Shown: positions 23,201 to 31,944 of the stretch, one piece after another
Numbering within the stretch: position 1 is the first letter of the stretch
Layout: every line of letters begins with the position of its first letter
Made by a program: the position numbers and the translations under genes
Notes under the pieces: generated by a model
The model's input: the letters and a program-made list of their open reading frames with translations, nothing else
What the model was told of the DNA's origin: nothing
The model's database searches: none
Origin: Hemicordylus capensis
Lineage: Eukaryota; Chordata; Lepidosauria; Squamata; Cordylidae
NCBI RefSeq assembly: GCF_027244095.1
Contig: NC_069659.1
Span: 359,471,250 to 359,535,249, forward strand
Length of the DNA: 64,000 nt
Direction: 5' to 3'

Positions 23201-23875
23201 TGGATGATTTTTCCCCTATCTAAGAAGAGTCTACAAGCTCTGTGTTGTGGGCTGCTTAGCCTCAGGTAGAGTGTGCTTACCTTTGTTCTGTTTTTCTTTT
23301 TTTTTAAGTAAAACAAAGATAAGCCAGCAGCCTATCCTGGAGAAGACAAAAACCATCTACCTCCATTTCAGAACAAGTTCAACAGGTCCAGACTGTCCAT
23401 ATGAGGGTTTGCTGAAGATACGTTACCCATCACAGAATCTTTTCCTATTCTGTTCCTGTCCTCATATTACCTTATCATTCTTTACTTCCAGAATCAGGCT
23501 ATTTATGTGCCGATGTGCCTAGGGTGGCCAGGTGAAAAAGAGCTCAAGGCTTCCATGCCTTTAAGAGACATACAGAAGCGGGAATTTCAGCAGGTGTAGC
23601 CAGTCCTGCAGGGGAAAGCACAGCTGTAGCTGCTGAAATTATCTCTGCTGTGCATCTCTGAAAGACACAGGAGTCCTGGCTGTCTTGCAACTGTCCCCCT
23701 AGATGTGCCTGAATGATCATGGCCGTTTGCCAAGTTGGACTTGCCACCAGCTCCAGTAATCTTTTCTCTTCATCACTTCCACATTATCTGCCCAGGGAGG
23801 GGGGGTGGGGGCTTTTGTACCTGTAAGAGCCAGCAGACAGCTGCAGCTGAACAGAAATATATTTTCTTCCTTCAT
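8711..23875 (-). CDS. Catalytically dead trypsin-family protein, five exons, 241 aa
   Basis: Five minus-strand exons (23821-23875, 21878-22019, 21050-21288, 20540-20679, 8711-8860) join with phases 1, 2, 1, 0, the trypsin/kallikrein pattern, at AG/GT sites, and total 726 nt with no stop or frameshift. The product has a signal peptide, a short AGK propeptide and an LVGC mature N-terminus in place of IVGG. Chymotrypsin-numbered key residues are His57 to Gln (WVLAAAQC), Asp102 kept ([10 protein letters not shown]), Asp189 kept (DSCK), and Ser195 to Val with Gly197 to Ser (GDVGSP). All six trypsin disulfides (12 Cys) are kept; Cys19 and Cys122 are extra. The calcium loop is about five residues short, and NYT, NLT and NNS sequons are present. 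It should be secreted and proteolytically inactive, like other S1 pseudoenzymes (azurocidin, haptoglobin, PRSS37). An ordinary pseudogene is possible, but intact exons argue against it. Confidence 0.82.
8930..9246. mobile_element. Short hAT-like MITE in intron 4 of the trypsin-like gene
   Basis: The left end is TAGGGATGTGCAC; the right end read on the minus strand is TAGAGATGTGCATGC. The flanks atatgcag (8922) and gtatgcag (9247) look like an 8-bp duplication. It is 317 bp with no coding capacity. Confidence 0.7.
9485..10075. mobile_element. GC-rich non-autonomous hAT element (591 bp)
   Basis: It begins CAGGGGCATAGCTA and ends TAGCTACGCCCCTG, inverted termini, and has a perfect 8-bp duplication accccacc on both sides (9477-9484 and 10076-10083). 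The interior has nested inverted and direct repeats around 'aggagcggctcttccct' and 'gaaggggccgcgcggcccc'. It is strikingly CpG-rich for a repeat. Confidence 0.88.
10136..10525 (-). mobile_element. CR1 3' end (minus)
   Basis: The plus strand shows 'gccctgctggatcaggccc', 'cacagtggcccaccagatgc' and 'atgtgttgtgtgaaaaagta', the reverse of the CR1 tail and ORF2 end. It is 5'-truncated and lies in intron 4 of the trypsin-like gene. Confidence 0.88.
10660..10960. promoter_or_regulatory. Promoter-like stretch with CCAAT and GC boxes
   Basis: Between about 10720 and 10915 lie three CCAAT-type motifs ('attggttggc', 'caaccaatca', 'ccaatggttg') and GC boxes ('cccgccc', 'cccgccccc'). It is unlike the surrounding CR1 and hAT sequence. 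No gene starts beside it that I can read; it may be an old LINE or LTR promoter or an intronic regulatory piece. Confidence 0.3.
12005..12256 (-). mobile_element. MIR-like tRNA SINE in CR1
   Basis: On the minus strand the head has an A-box-like 'gtgtagtggttcgagtg' and a B-box-like 'agttcaaatcc', followed by a CORE-like 'actggccagtcact' type region and an (att)n-type tail at the plus-left end. Comparison with the uninterrupted CR1 at 40930-40960 shows the break point. Confidence 0.8.
12796..12930 (-). mobile_element. Short LINE/SINE tail inserted in CR1 ORF2
   Basis: The reading 'gtaaaccgcttagagagctt', 'agagcggtatataaatgtaa' and 'agtgctattgctat' is the mirror of the insertion at 41238-41341 in another CR1 copy. 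The flanking CR1 sequence continues across it. It is about 135 bp. Confidence 0.7.
14136..14215 (+). mobile_element. LINE-tail remnant
   Basis: 'aaaaccaccttggggctgtc' followed by 'aaaggcggtatataaatgca' and an (aaat)n end is a typical vertebrate L2/CR1-type 3' end. It is only a remnant between CR1 and L1. Confidence 0.45.
14225..15985 (+). mobile_element. L1-clade LINE ORF2, left part
   Basis: Translated pieces carry L1-clade RT motifs: [56 protein letters not shown], and [20 protein letters not shown], then a motif C region reading NADDVVL. Stops and frameshifts between 14520 and 15600 make it dead. It resumes at 18448 after an inserted L2. A short run of ccctaa units sits inside it at 15855-15880. 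Confidence 0.9.
15855..15880 (+). repeat. Short interstitial telomeric repeat in L1
   Basis: Reads 'ctaaccctaaccctaacctt' and 'aacctt', about four telomeric units, inside the L1 coding sequence. The L1 context would need only one 'cctaacctt'. Confidence 0.75.
15986..18447 (-). mobile_element. L2-clade LINE inserted in the L1
   Basis: A 514-codon minus frame (16716-18260) holds the L2 reverse transcriptase: [58 protein letters not shown], and [14 protein letters not shown]. The 3' UTR continues to an (aataaat) tail at 15986-16020 ('aaccgccctgagccattttg' part). The YADD box is intact. The element is 5'-truncated around the endonuclease-RT linker. L1 sequence resumes directly at 18448. Confidence 0.92.
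18448..19345 (+). mobile_element. L1-clade LINE ORF2, right part
   Basis: It continues the L1 C-terminal region (CWKC-type zinc-like area near 18975, then LGSLS at 19336). The join 'gacaaatat' (15985) to 'aagtccatc' (18448) restores the L1 order, so the L2 is an insertion. Multiple stops. Confidence 0.8.
19403..19882 (+). mobile_element. CR1 3' part with internal deletion
   Basis: It begins 'gacttcaagtatatgctgat', runs to 'ataatgcccttatac', then jumps to 'gatgtggcaacagccaacaa' and the usual CR1 tail and octamer repeat at about 19870. About 380 bp of CR1 between these points is missing. Confidence 0.88.
20187..20227. repeat. (CA)n microsatellite
   Basis: About 20 uninterrupted CA/AC units in intron 4 of the trypsin-like gene. 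The rest of 19883-20539 shows nothing recognisable. Confidence 0.95.
20540..20679 (-). CDS. Trypsin-like gene exon 4
   Basis: Acceptor 'tctggatttgcag', donor AAG|gtgagg, phase 1 to 0, 140 nt. It reads [19 protein letters not shown], then [15 protein letters not shown] and [12 protein letters not shown]. Cys157, 168, 182 and 191 and the specificity residue Asp189 are all in family positions. NLT is a possible glycosylation site. Confidence 0.9.
21050..21288 (-). CDS. Trypsin-like gene exon 3 (Asp102)
   Basis: Strong acceptor 'ctttcttcccttccag', donor 'c|gtgagt', phase 2 to 1, 239 nt. Contains [30 protein letters not shown] (Asp102 kept) and [19 protein letters not shown]. The calcium-binding loop of trypsin is shortened by about five residues and its acidic ligands are not recognisable. 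The usual SGWG is SEWG. Cys122 is extra relative to trypsin. Confidence 0.9.
21878..22019 (-). CDS. Trypsin-like gene exon 2 (activation site and position 57)
   Basis: Acceptor 'gagctgctgcag', donor 'caggag|gtgggt', phase 1 to 2, 142 nt. Reads [19 protein letters not shown] then [19 protein letters not shown] and LAAAQCSR. The propeptide ends in Lys before LVGC, so tryptic activation is still conceivable. His57 is Gln: AAQC replaces the family AAHC. Gly19 is Cys. Confidence 0.9.
22330..22449. mobile_element. Palindromic hAT-type MITE (family 1), intron 1
   Basis: It starts CAGGGATACTC and ends GAGAATCCCTG, with the two arms complementary through 'gggtccccagatattactgg'. It is the sister copy of 6499-6634. 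The flanking 8-mers (gtctgggt and gtcatcat) match poorly, so the duplication has decayed. Confidence 0.75.
23821..23875 (-). CDS. Candidate exon 1 of the trypsin-like gene (signal peptide)
   Basis: ATG at 23875 opens [18 protein letters not shown] and one further base, then a donor (ACAG|gtacaa) in phase 1, exactly the phase exon 2 needs. The hydrophobic core fits a signal peptide and the joined end LTA-AGK fits signal cleavage plus a tripeptide propeptide. The charged KEEN start is unusual. It was found by eye and rests on phase, position and hydrophobicity. Confidence 0.55.
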
Positions 23876-24087
23876 TCCTGGAGTCCTCACTGAGAATGTG
23901 GAGTCCTCTGTGCTTCTGGAAGTGACCTAATTTCATGGGGAGGAGAGAGAATGGAGGATATTTGCACAGCTGACATGCTGATGCAAGGCCACACAGGGCT
24001 ATTTTTCAAAACTATTGGAAAAGAGAGAAGGCTAGTATGTTTGCTGAGACACATCAGACAGCTTAAGAAGAGTTTCTTTTTGTACCT

Positions 24088-25949
24088 TTGATTGATTGAT
24101 TAAGTGCTGTCAAGTCGGTATCGATTCTTAGTGACCACATAGATAGATTTTCTCCAGGATTATCTGTCTTCATCTTGGCCTTGAAAGTCTCTCAGTGTTG
24201 TTGTAATCAAATCCATCCACCTTGCTGCTGGTCGTCCTCTTTCCTTCAACTTTTCCCAGCATTATGGACTTCTCAAGGGAGCTGGATCTTATAATGTGTC
24301 CAAAGTATGATAGTTTGAGCCTGGTCATTTGTGCTTTGAGTGAAAATTCAGGATTGATTTGTTCTATAATCCATTTGTTTGTTTTCCTGGCTGTCCGTGG
24401 TATCCTCAAAAGTCTTTCCCAGCATCAAAGTTCAAAAGTGTCAATGCTTTTTCTATCTTGCTTCTTCAAAGTCCAGCTTTCACATCCATAGAGTGTCATG
24501 GGAAAAACCATTGTCCGGACAATTCTAATCTTTGTAGGTGTAGAAACCTCACGGCATCTCAATATCCTTTCCAAGGCCGTCATTGCAACCCTACCAAGTG
24601 CTAGTCTGCAGCATATTTCTTGACTGCTGGATCCTTGACTCTGGATGGTTGATCCTAAAAGGCAGAAGCTATCCACCACTTCAGTGTCTTCATTATCAGT
24701 TCTGAGGCTGGTTGCTGTACCCGTTGTCACTAGTTTAGTCTATTTTTACATTTAGTTGTAGTCCCAATTTTTCACTGTGCTCCTTGACTTCCATTACTAG
24801 AGCTTGCAGATCACCCACATTCACAGCTATCAGAGTGGTGTCATCAGTGTAGCACAGGTCATTGATGTTTCTTCCTCCAACTTTAAAACCACGCTCATCC
24901 TCTCCCAATCCAGTTTCTCAGTATATGTTCAGCATATAAGTTGAATAAATACAGATAATGTAGACAGCCTTGTCTTACTCCTTGGCTGGTCTGGAAACAG
25001 TCTGTTTCACCATGTTCTGTCTGGACTTTGGCTTCCTGCCCTGTGTATAGGTTTCTCATGAGAACAATGAGATGTTCTGTGACGCCCATTTTCCTAAGGA
25101 TATTCCACAACTTGACATGGTCTACGCAATCAAAGGCTTTTCTGTAGTCAATAAAGCACATATTGACTACTTTCTGGTATTCTTTGGCTTTCTCAATTAT
25201 CCAGCGTGCATCAGCAATGATGTCTCTTGTTCCTCTGCCTTTTCTGAAACCAGCTTGAACATCCGGCATTCCCCTTTTCACATAGGGCTCTAATCTGCAT
25301 TGGATGATCCTGAGCATTATTTTGCTAGCATGTGAAATTAAGGATATTGTGTGATGATTTGCACAATCCTCCTTTCTTTGGTATGGGTATGTAGACTGAC
25401 TTCTTCTAATCTGTTGGCCACTGTGTCGTTCTCCAAATTTGCTGGCATAGTTTGGTTAGAGCCTTGACTGATTCCGATTCTTCTGTTGCCTGCCATATTT
25501 CTGTAGCTATTCCATCAATTCCTATAGTCTTCCGACTTGGTAATGACCAGAGTGCTGATCTAACTTCATCTTCCTGTACTAGAGGTTCTTGCAAGTAGGG
25601 AATATCTTCTAGAGTATCTTGGATGTTGACACTCCTGCTGTACAGATTTTCAGTATACTCCTTTCATCTCTATTTGATCTTTTCTGAATCAGTAACTATC
25701 TGTCCTTTGGCATCCCTTAACTTACCAATTCGAGGTTAGAACCTCCCGCTGAGTTCAGAGATCTTTTGGAAAACTTGCCTTGTTCTTCTGTCTATTTCCA
25801 TCCTCAAGGTCTTTACAGATGTTATTGTAATACTTCTCCTTGTCTCTTCTAACAGTTTTCTGAAATTCCCTATTAAGTTCCTTCCTGAGGTCTTTATCTT
25901 TCTTGACTTTGGCTTCTCTCCTCTTCTTGGCATTTCCACTGTCTGTTCC
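24088..25949 (-). mobile_element. BovB (RTE) LINE, 5'-truncated
   Basis: Minus-strand pieces read VQAGFRKGRGTRDIIADARW, CFIDYRKAFDCVDHVKLWN, and YTGQEAKVQTEHGETDC, all diagnostic of BovB reverse transcriptase. The C-terminal region includes KLSYFGHIIRSSSLEKSIM. The 3' end at about 24088 shows the (tgat)n-type tail with 'aagtgctgtcaagtcggta' that Sauria SINEs share. Broken by stops and shifts. The left flank 23876-24087 shows nothing I recognise. Confidence 0.92.
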
Positions 25950-26445
25950 TGTTGGGACTTTGCGCTGTCTCTTGTCTCAAAGACAGTGGAGGACAGACTA
26001 GTGAGTCAGAGGGATAGAGGGTCAAGACATTGGTCATCCCTTCTCAGAGGCGTATCTAGGGAAAACAGCGCCTAGGGCAAGCACTGAAATTGTGCCCCCC
26101 CCCAAATATCTGACACCCATCTTTCAGATAACTTCACCATAATATCAGCTCAAAAAGTAAAAGTCAAGCTTATTAATCTTTTAATTAAAAAATTATGGCA
26201 CTACCTGAAAATTATAACTGCACCTTACTTGCTTTCACTGATGCAAATTGCTGAAGCAGCACAGATACAGCCTTCTTCAGAAAGCAGGAATCACACCTAT
26301 CAGCTATTCAGAGAGGTACTGGAGACTGGATGTAGTCCTTACACTCCCTGATCAGCATGTTCATTGCATTCCAAATCCAGCATTGTGTATTAGCAACCCT
26401 CCTGCCGCCCCCGCCCCCCAGCTGCTATCTGCCAGCAATCAGTAA

Positions 26446-26650
26446 CATTCACATTTTTTATATCCCGTTCTTCCTCCAAGGAGCCCAGAACAGTGTACAT
26501 ACTTAAGTTTCTCCTCACAACAACCCTGTGAAGTAGGTTAGGCTAACAGAGAAGTGACTGGCCCACGGTCACCCAGCAAGTCTCATGGCTGAATGGGGAT
26601 TTGAACTCGGGTCTCCCTGGTCCTAGTCCAGCACTCGAACCACTATCAAG
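26446..26650 (-). mobile_element. MIR-like tRNA SINE
   Basis: The plus strand shows the reversed family: 'tcctccaaggagcccagaac', 'acaaccctgtgaagtaggtt', 'gaatggggatttgaactcgg' and 'ccagcactcgaaccactat'. The minus strand has the B box. Confidence 0.85.
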
Positions 26651-27149
26651 GCAGTGTGTGCACACCTGCATTCAGAGTGGGGCCTTACAGCCTTGGCGCC
26701 TCCTCCAAAACACAAGTCAGCCTACATGCACATACAGCTACAACATGCAATAAAACAAACAAAAAAACCCACTCCATCTTAAGAGTAAGATACACAAAAT
26801 GAGCAGGCAGGGCTATTGCTGGGGAATCTCAGGGTTAGGGCACGGACGAGAGATATACTAATAAATTAATTCATAAGGGGTACACTTATGAACAATTCTG
26901 GAATGTTAATCAAACTGTCCCCTCCTTTCCCCTTCCAATAAATCAGAGCAAACAGCAGAGGAAGAGAGATTTCGTTTATCCTTCTGCAACAATCAAATGC
27001 ATGTGCCCATGAGCTTCTGGAAGGGCAAGCCAGCACAGCTAAGGGCCTGCTCCCCTCCCCTCTAACCCCCTCCAACAACAGAGCACAGAGCAAAGCCCAC
27101 CCAAAGAAAGGAAAATTGGATATGAGCGGGATGGGGGGAGGGGTTTGTT

Positions 27150-27360
27150 TGTTTGTTTGTTTTTTTAACTTCTATACCACCCAAACTTTCATCTGGGCAG
27201 TTAACATAAAAACAATTAAAACACATATAAAAGTTAAAACAATGGAACAATTTAAAAACAGCCATAAAATTAAAGACAGACAATTTTTAAAAGCTGGGAA
27301 AGCTTGGGTGAAAAGATGGGTTTTCAGGTGTTTTTTTAAAAACTGCCAGAGATGGCAATT
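27150..27360 (-). mobile_element. LINE 3' end (L2/CR1-like tail)
   Basis: 'ataccacccaaactttcatc' followed by 'gggcagttaacataaaaaca' and 'gaaaagatgggttttcaggt' is a reversed vertebrate LINE tail. Preceded by a (gttt)n run at 27148. Confidence 0.55.
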
Positions 27361-28091
27361 TTATTAATAATAAACACATTTCTACTATGGGCTTTGTTTG
27401 GTCTTTGCCTAGTTCCCTTGGGTTGAGAATAAATGTTGAAGAGAATGAAAAGAACAGAAAAATACATAACAGGTGCTGTCTTTAAATCTAAAATGATCCC
27501 TCACTAGTAGCCATCACATGCTGGAAAATCGCAGGCCAGGGGACTGCTTAGTCTGCATTCTCATGACTTAGGAGAAGTCAGTTGTGCACCAAACAAATGC
27601 TACTTATACAGCCAATTATTTTCACTCTTCATTACTGCATGAATATCAAATGGTTATGTGGCACAACACCTTCCTTATAATGAATCTGACTTAGAACCAA
27701 GTTAAATAGAATTTAATGCAATTTCCAATTTCCATAGGTAAGGCCTGAAATTTAACTGGGTTAATCCTGAGCAGTTTTATGATCACACATGAGATCTTAG
27801 ATCCTCACGAAAGGAGCTGTTCCTTACATAAGACATTCCCAGTCCGCTCACACCTATCCTTCTAACTAGAATCAAATAGCTACAGTGAGCCAACATGATC
27901 CATTCACCAAATAACTTAAAGAACACACCTTGGATTGAAGAGCTGCTTTCACACATCTGCCCTCAAATTGGGAGTCCAAAATATCTCCAAGAATAGAAGC
28001 TAATAGAAACTTTTTGGAGTCCCAAAAAAGACCAGAAGTAAACAACAAACTGGAACCTCAACCAAAAACCAGGATGCAAATGTAACATAAA

Positions 28092-28338
28092 GGTTAAGTT
28101 TGTGCCATCGAGTCGGTGTTGTTGACTCCTGGCAACCACAGAGCCACGTGGATGTCTTTGGTAGAATAGACAGGAGGGGTTCACCATTGCCATCTCCTGT
28201 GCAGTGTTTCAGCACCTTTCTATATCGCTGCTGCCCGATATAGGAGTTTCCCATATCCTGGGAAACACACCAGTGGGGAGTCGAACCAACAGCCTCCTGC
28301 TCTCTAGTTGCTTCCCCGCTGTGCCATTAATGGTTCAA
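28092..28338 (-). mobile_element. Sauria-type SINE (tRNA head, BovB tail)
   Basis: On the minus strand the head carries 'agcggggaagcaactagaga' and a B-box-like 'ggttcgactcc', and the 3' end reads 'tggcacaaac' after 'accgactcgatg'. The tail matches the BovB 3' end at 24100, as known for Sauria SINEs. Confidence 0.82.
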
Positions 28339-28367
28339 GTGACTCCAAATACAAATAGTAACCATAC

Positions 28368-28470
28368 TTTTTTTATTTATTTAACATATTTTTATACCAC
28401 CCACTACCAAAGTCTCTAGGCAGTTTACAGCTATAAAAACATATTAAAAGATCAAATTAAAGTAACCATG
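28368..28470 (-). mobile_element. LINE-tail remnant
   Basis: 'ttatttatttaacatatttt', 'ataccacccactaccaaagt', 'ctaggcagtttacagctata': a reversed LINE 3' end. Confidence 0.5.
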
Positions 28471-28554
28471 AAAACTACCATATACATACATATAAAACAC
28501 ATGTGATGAGTTTTCTGGATAATGACTCTCTTCTATGGTTTATCAAACATACAA

Positions 28555-28660
28555 AAATTTTGTTAATACTAATACATTAGTATTAGTAATACATTAGTAT
28601 TACTAATACATAATACATTAGTAACACTAATACAAAATTTTGTTAATACTAATACATAGA
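28555..28660. repeat. AT-rich palindromic repeat
   Basis: Alternating 'ttaatactaatacattagta' and its reverse complement several times. It is a simple, self-complementary tract. Bases 28661-29100 show nothing recognisable. Confidence 0.8.
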
Positions 28661-29119
28661 AAAACTCAAGTGAAAAATAGGGACATATAAGATTGCCAGA
28701 GTGAAAATTGACCCAGATGAATCTACAGTTCAAAGTAGAAAACATATTTTGCTGAATTCTTCAGCTTAATAAGAAAACTCTTTCAAAATCAAAGAAATCA
28801 CTCATGGCAAATTTAAACTAGGACCTCCCAACTACCTAAGAACTAGGTTCTTCTGCCAACATTGTGCCCATAGATCAGAAAATTGTTTTTAGCTTCCATA
28901 TTGTGCATATTAAGGAATCTCATTCTACATAACACAAAGAACAAGAAATACAAGGCCAGAAATCCCATACATACTTCAGAGTAAGTTATATTGTAGTCAG
29001 TGCAATTTATTCTCAGGGAAACATGCATAAGTTTGAGCTACACTGACCAAAGGATCTTCAAACAAAGCCATAGAAAATGAAATAGCTTAATTAGAATGTA
29101 TCAGGACTCTTTAGAGCTC

Positions 29120-29330
29120 TAGGCCACACCCCCTTTACATGTGATATGTCACATGATGATATCACATGCAAAGGGGGTGTGGCCTCGAGGTATAAATTGC
29201 TGGAGCGAGCTCTTCAGTCTCATTTCAGGGCAGGCTTGCTGCCTGAAACCGTCTATTTTCTCTTTCTCTTCCTCTGTGGGAGGGAGAGAAAGAGGAATAG
29301 ACGCTTTCAGGCAGCAAACGCTCCCTGAAA
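29120..29330. repeat. Two consecutive foldback sequences
   Basis: The first hairpin pairs 'aggccacacccccttt' (29122) with 'aaagggggtgtggcct' (29170). The second pairs 'ttcagggcaggcttgctgcc' and 'gtctattttctctttctctt' with 'agagaaagaggaatagac' and 'ggcagcaaacgctccctgaa'. Both lie within the hAT-bounded segment. Confidence 0.8.
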
Positions 29331-30603
29331 TTAATGCGAAAGTAAGTGCTCATGGAGGCTCCTGGGGGGCGTGTGCCCTGTCCTGGACTCAGAGAGGACG
29401 GCGGATGGGGGGGGCATGATTAAAAAATTTTTTTTTAATCAACTGTGGCGGTAGGGGTGGGGCAGGGCATGGCAGGCACTTGGCGCCCCTCTGCAACTGG
29501 CACCTAGGGCACGTGCCCTGCCTGCCCCACCCTGGTTATGCCTCTGTCCCTTCTCTACTGCTCTAACACTATCCCTTTGGAATGTAGATTGCTACTCTTA
29601 GGGACTAACTTACTTACTTCCTGCTTTGCACTTCCTCTTCCTCTCCCCCCCTTTTTTCTCTTCCTGTTTCTTCTACCTTGCAACATGCAAGCTCCTCTCC
29701 CCTGCACCATGTATGCAGAGATGCAGAATCCATCTGCATGCAGCTGGATAGATAGATTAGAGATTCTGTCTTCTCACTCTCCTATCTAGAATGGAGTTCT
29801 CTAATAAATACTACTTATATTGATTTGAAACTATGAACTGGCTCCAAGTTACTTTACTCTCAGCATACACGCATGCCTAACTAAATTCCGCTGTGTTGTG
29901 CCTCTGTGCACTCTGCTATAATGAAAAAGGGTTTCTCTTACCAGAGAGAATTCCTAATGGGTTATGGGAGCCCAGTATTTTGAGCTGCGTGTAGTGCAAC
30001 TAAAGAGTTAAGTCTGTTCCAGGAGATCCAGTGAGATCTAGCCATGGACACTTTGAAATGCTAATCTACAGCAGCTGCCCTTTTACAGAGCTCAGTGAGG
30101 ATGGCAACTTATCTAGAGGGAGAACTCAGGCTGACTATCCTGAACCCAGACAATTACTTGGAATGGAAAATTCAGCTGAGGCTTGCATTACGAGCTGAAG
30201 AACTACAGAAAGTCACTGTAGAACAAAAGATGCCTCCGCAGATGGAAGCAGATTGCTAATCTCAGAGACTTCCTTCCTTCCTTCCTGCCACTTCCTCTTT
30301 ACCTTCTCTTCCCTTCCTTCTCCCTTGCAACATGCGAGCTCCTCTCTCCCTGCACCATGTGTGCAGAGATGCAGAATCCATCTGCATCCAGCTAGATAGA
30401 TTAGAGATCCTATCTCTTCACTTTCCTATCTAGAATGGAGTTCTCTAATAAATACTCCTTATATTGATTTGAAACTATGAACTGGCTCCAAGTTATTTTA
30501 CTCTCAGCATACACTCATGCCTAACCAAATTCCGCTGCGTTGTGCCTCTGTGCACGCTGCTATAATGAATAAGGGTTTCTCCTACCAGAGAGAATTCTCA
30601 ACA

Positions 30604-31900
30604 GCCTGCGTGGGTGCTTGATGTTACACCTGAAGCGGATGATGTGCCTGTACTTGTTGCTCCTCTTGGGTTGCTCCTTCTCCTCATTACCACTGTCATC
30701 TTTGCTGTCAGTGCTCACACTGCTGACATTGCTCCCTCCTCCCCCATCGCTGGAGTCATCTGCGGGTAGATGGGCGATGCTGGTGAGCCAGTAGTCCTCT
30801 TCCTGCAGGCGTTGCCAGGTATCCCCCACCCTGGAAGATGCCTGTCTGGGCTTCATAATAGTTGGTCCTGGCTCACGCATTGCTGACCAAGGTGCTCCCC
30901 GTTGCCACTTTTGCCTGCCCCTCCTGCCTGGTTGCCTTGACTCTCTTTCTCTTTGATCCAAGGCTCAAGGGCATAATGGTCACCGCCCATCATCTTGTCG
31001 TTTGCCTGCCTCCTCTTTGTCCTGGCTGTTGCCTCGCCCTCACTAGGCACCCCTCTTGTGGTTCCGGCTGTGCATGAGTTGCATGTGCATATGTGCGCCC
31101 CACTGCTCTTCCTGGTGTTGTGGCGGATGTTGATGCCGTCGCTGCTGCCGCCGCTGCCACTGCTGATGATGTTACTGTTGGCACTGGCTTCTCCTCTGTG
31201 CCTCCCACCACTGCCACCACCTCAGCCGCTGCCCTCATAGCTGCCTCTGCCACTTCCCTCCTTGTCTGGGCATGTCTCTGCTCACGGATCTGTGCTCTCA
31301 GGCACTCTGCTTGCTGATGCTGCCCTGTTGGGGCAGGGCAGTGTTTTGAATAGGTGGCTGGCAGTGATCATGCCACTGCAGACAAGCGTAGTGCCAGGCA
31401 GAAGGCTCACGGACACCTATCAAGTGCCAGCATTTCTTGGAGGACTCCCCATGCAGTAAAGATCTCCAAGCGGCAATGGCCAGAACTCAGTGCAACTCAC
31501 CCAGGAGCACTGTTGTGAGGAGGTGATCTTGGGAGGAGAGGCACAGTGTGGAGGTGGAGAGCAGTTTCCTGGGCCTGTCCAGAGATGGCCACCAAGAAGT
31601 AGGCGAGCAGGCACAAGGGACAGATTAAAGCCAAGAAATAACGTGGGCTGGGCGAGAGGGACGGGTGCAGCGAGGACGCAAGCAGTGTGCAGAAAGAGGT
31701 GGAAGGTCCACAAGAGACTCTTGCAGCTGGTCAACCTGCAACTGATGGACATTCTGTTAGAACAGATGCAGGAGGAGATGAAGGGCAGAGGGCAGAGTGT
31801 GAGGAGAGGATGCTGGGAATGTTACAAAAGCAAGCAGAAGGAGAGAGAGACTCTGTGCAAGTAAACATCTGGAAGGGGAGGTGAGCATGACTGGAATACG
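30604..31900. other. Unassigned GC-rich, coding-like stretch
   Basis: Several medium frames on both strands, none recognisable. A minus frame (30604-30961) has acidic Ser/Asp-rich (PADDSSDGGGGS) and basic parts; a minus frame 30990-31253 is Ala/Thr-rich with a trinucleotide-like core (gct/gcc repeats at 31125-31230). A plus frame 31490-31864 has a leucine-rich helix (LLQLVNLQLMDILLEQM). It could be decayed transposon or host exon sequence. I do not assign a function. Confidence 0.25.
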
Positions 31901-31944
31901 TTTCAGGTGCAATAATGTGATCGTGGTGCAAACCCTAAGTGTGT

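Larger units (their letters stand above)
26045..29546. mobile_element. 3.5-kb hAT-type transposon inserted in an LTR
   Basis: The left end CAGAGGCGTATCTAGGG and the reverse complement of the right end CAGAGGCATAACCAGGG form inverted termini. A perfect 8-bp duplication tcccttct flanks it (26037-26044 and 29547-29554). No transposase frame is seen; the interior has collected SINE and LINE tails (26446, 27150, 28092, 28368) and a foldback at 29110-29330. It is thus a non-autonomous or decayed copy. Confidence 0.88.
25950..30603 (+). mobile_element. Ty1/copia-type LTR retrotransposon fossil, split by a hAT element
   Basis: Two related LTR copies lie at about 25950-26044 plus 29547-29965, and at about 30245-30603; they start TGTTGGG and end CAACA. 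Between them is a primer-binding-site-like stretch ('ggttatgggagcccag') and a short remnant of the gag start with a NYLEW-type copia signature. Almost all of the interior (protease, integrase, RT) is absent. The element is broken, and clearly old, since the two LTRs differ noticeably and a 3.5-kb hAT has landed in the left one. Confidence 0.75.
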
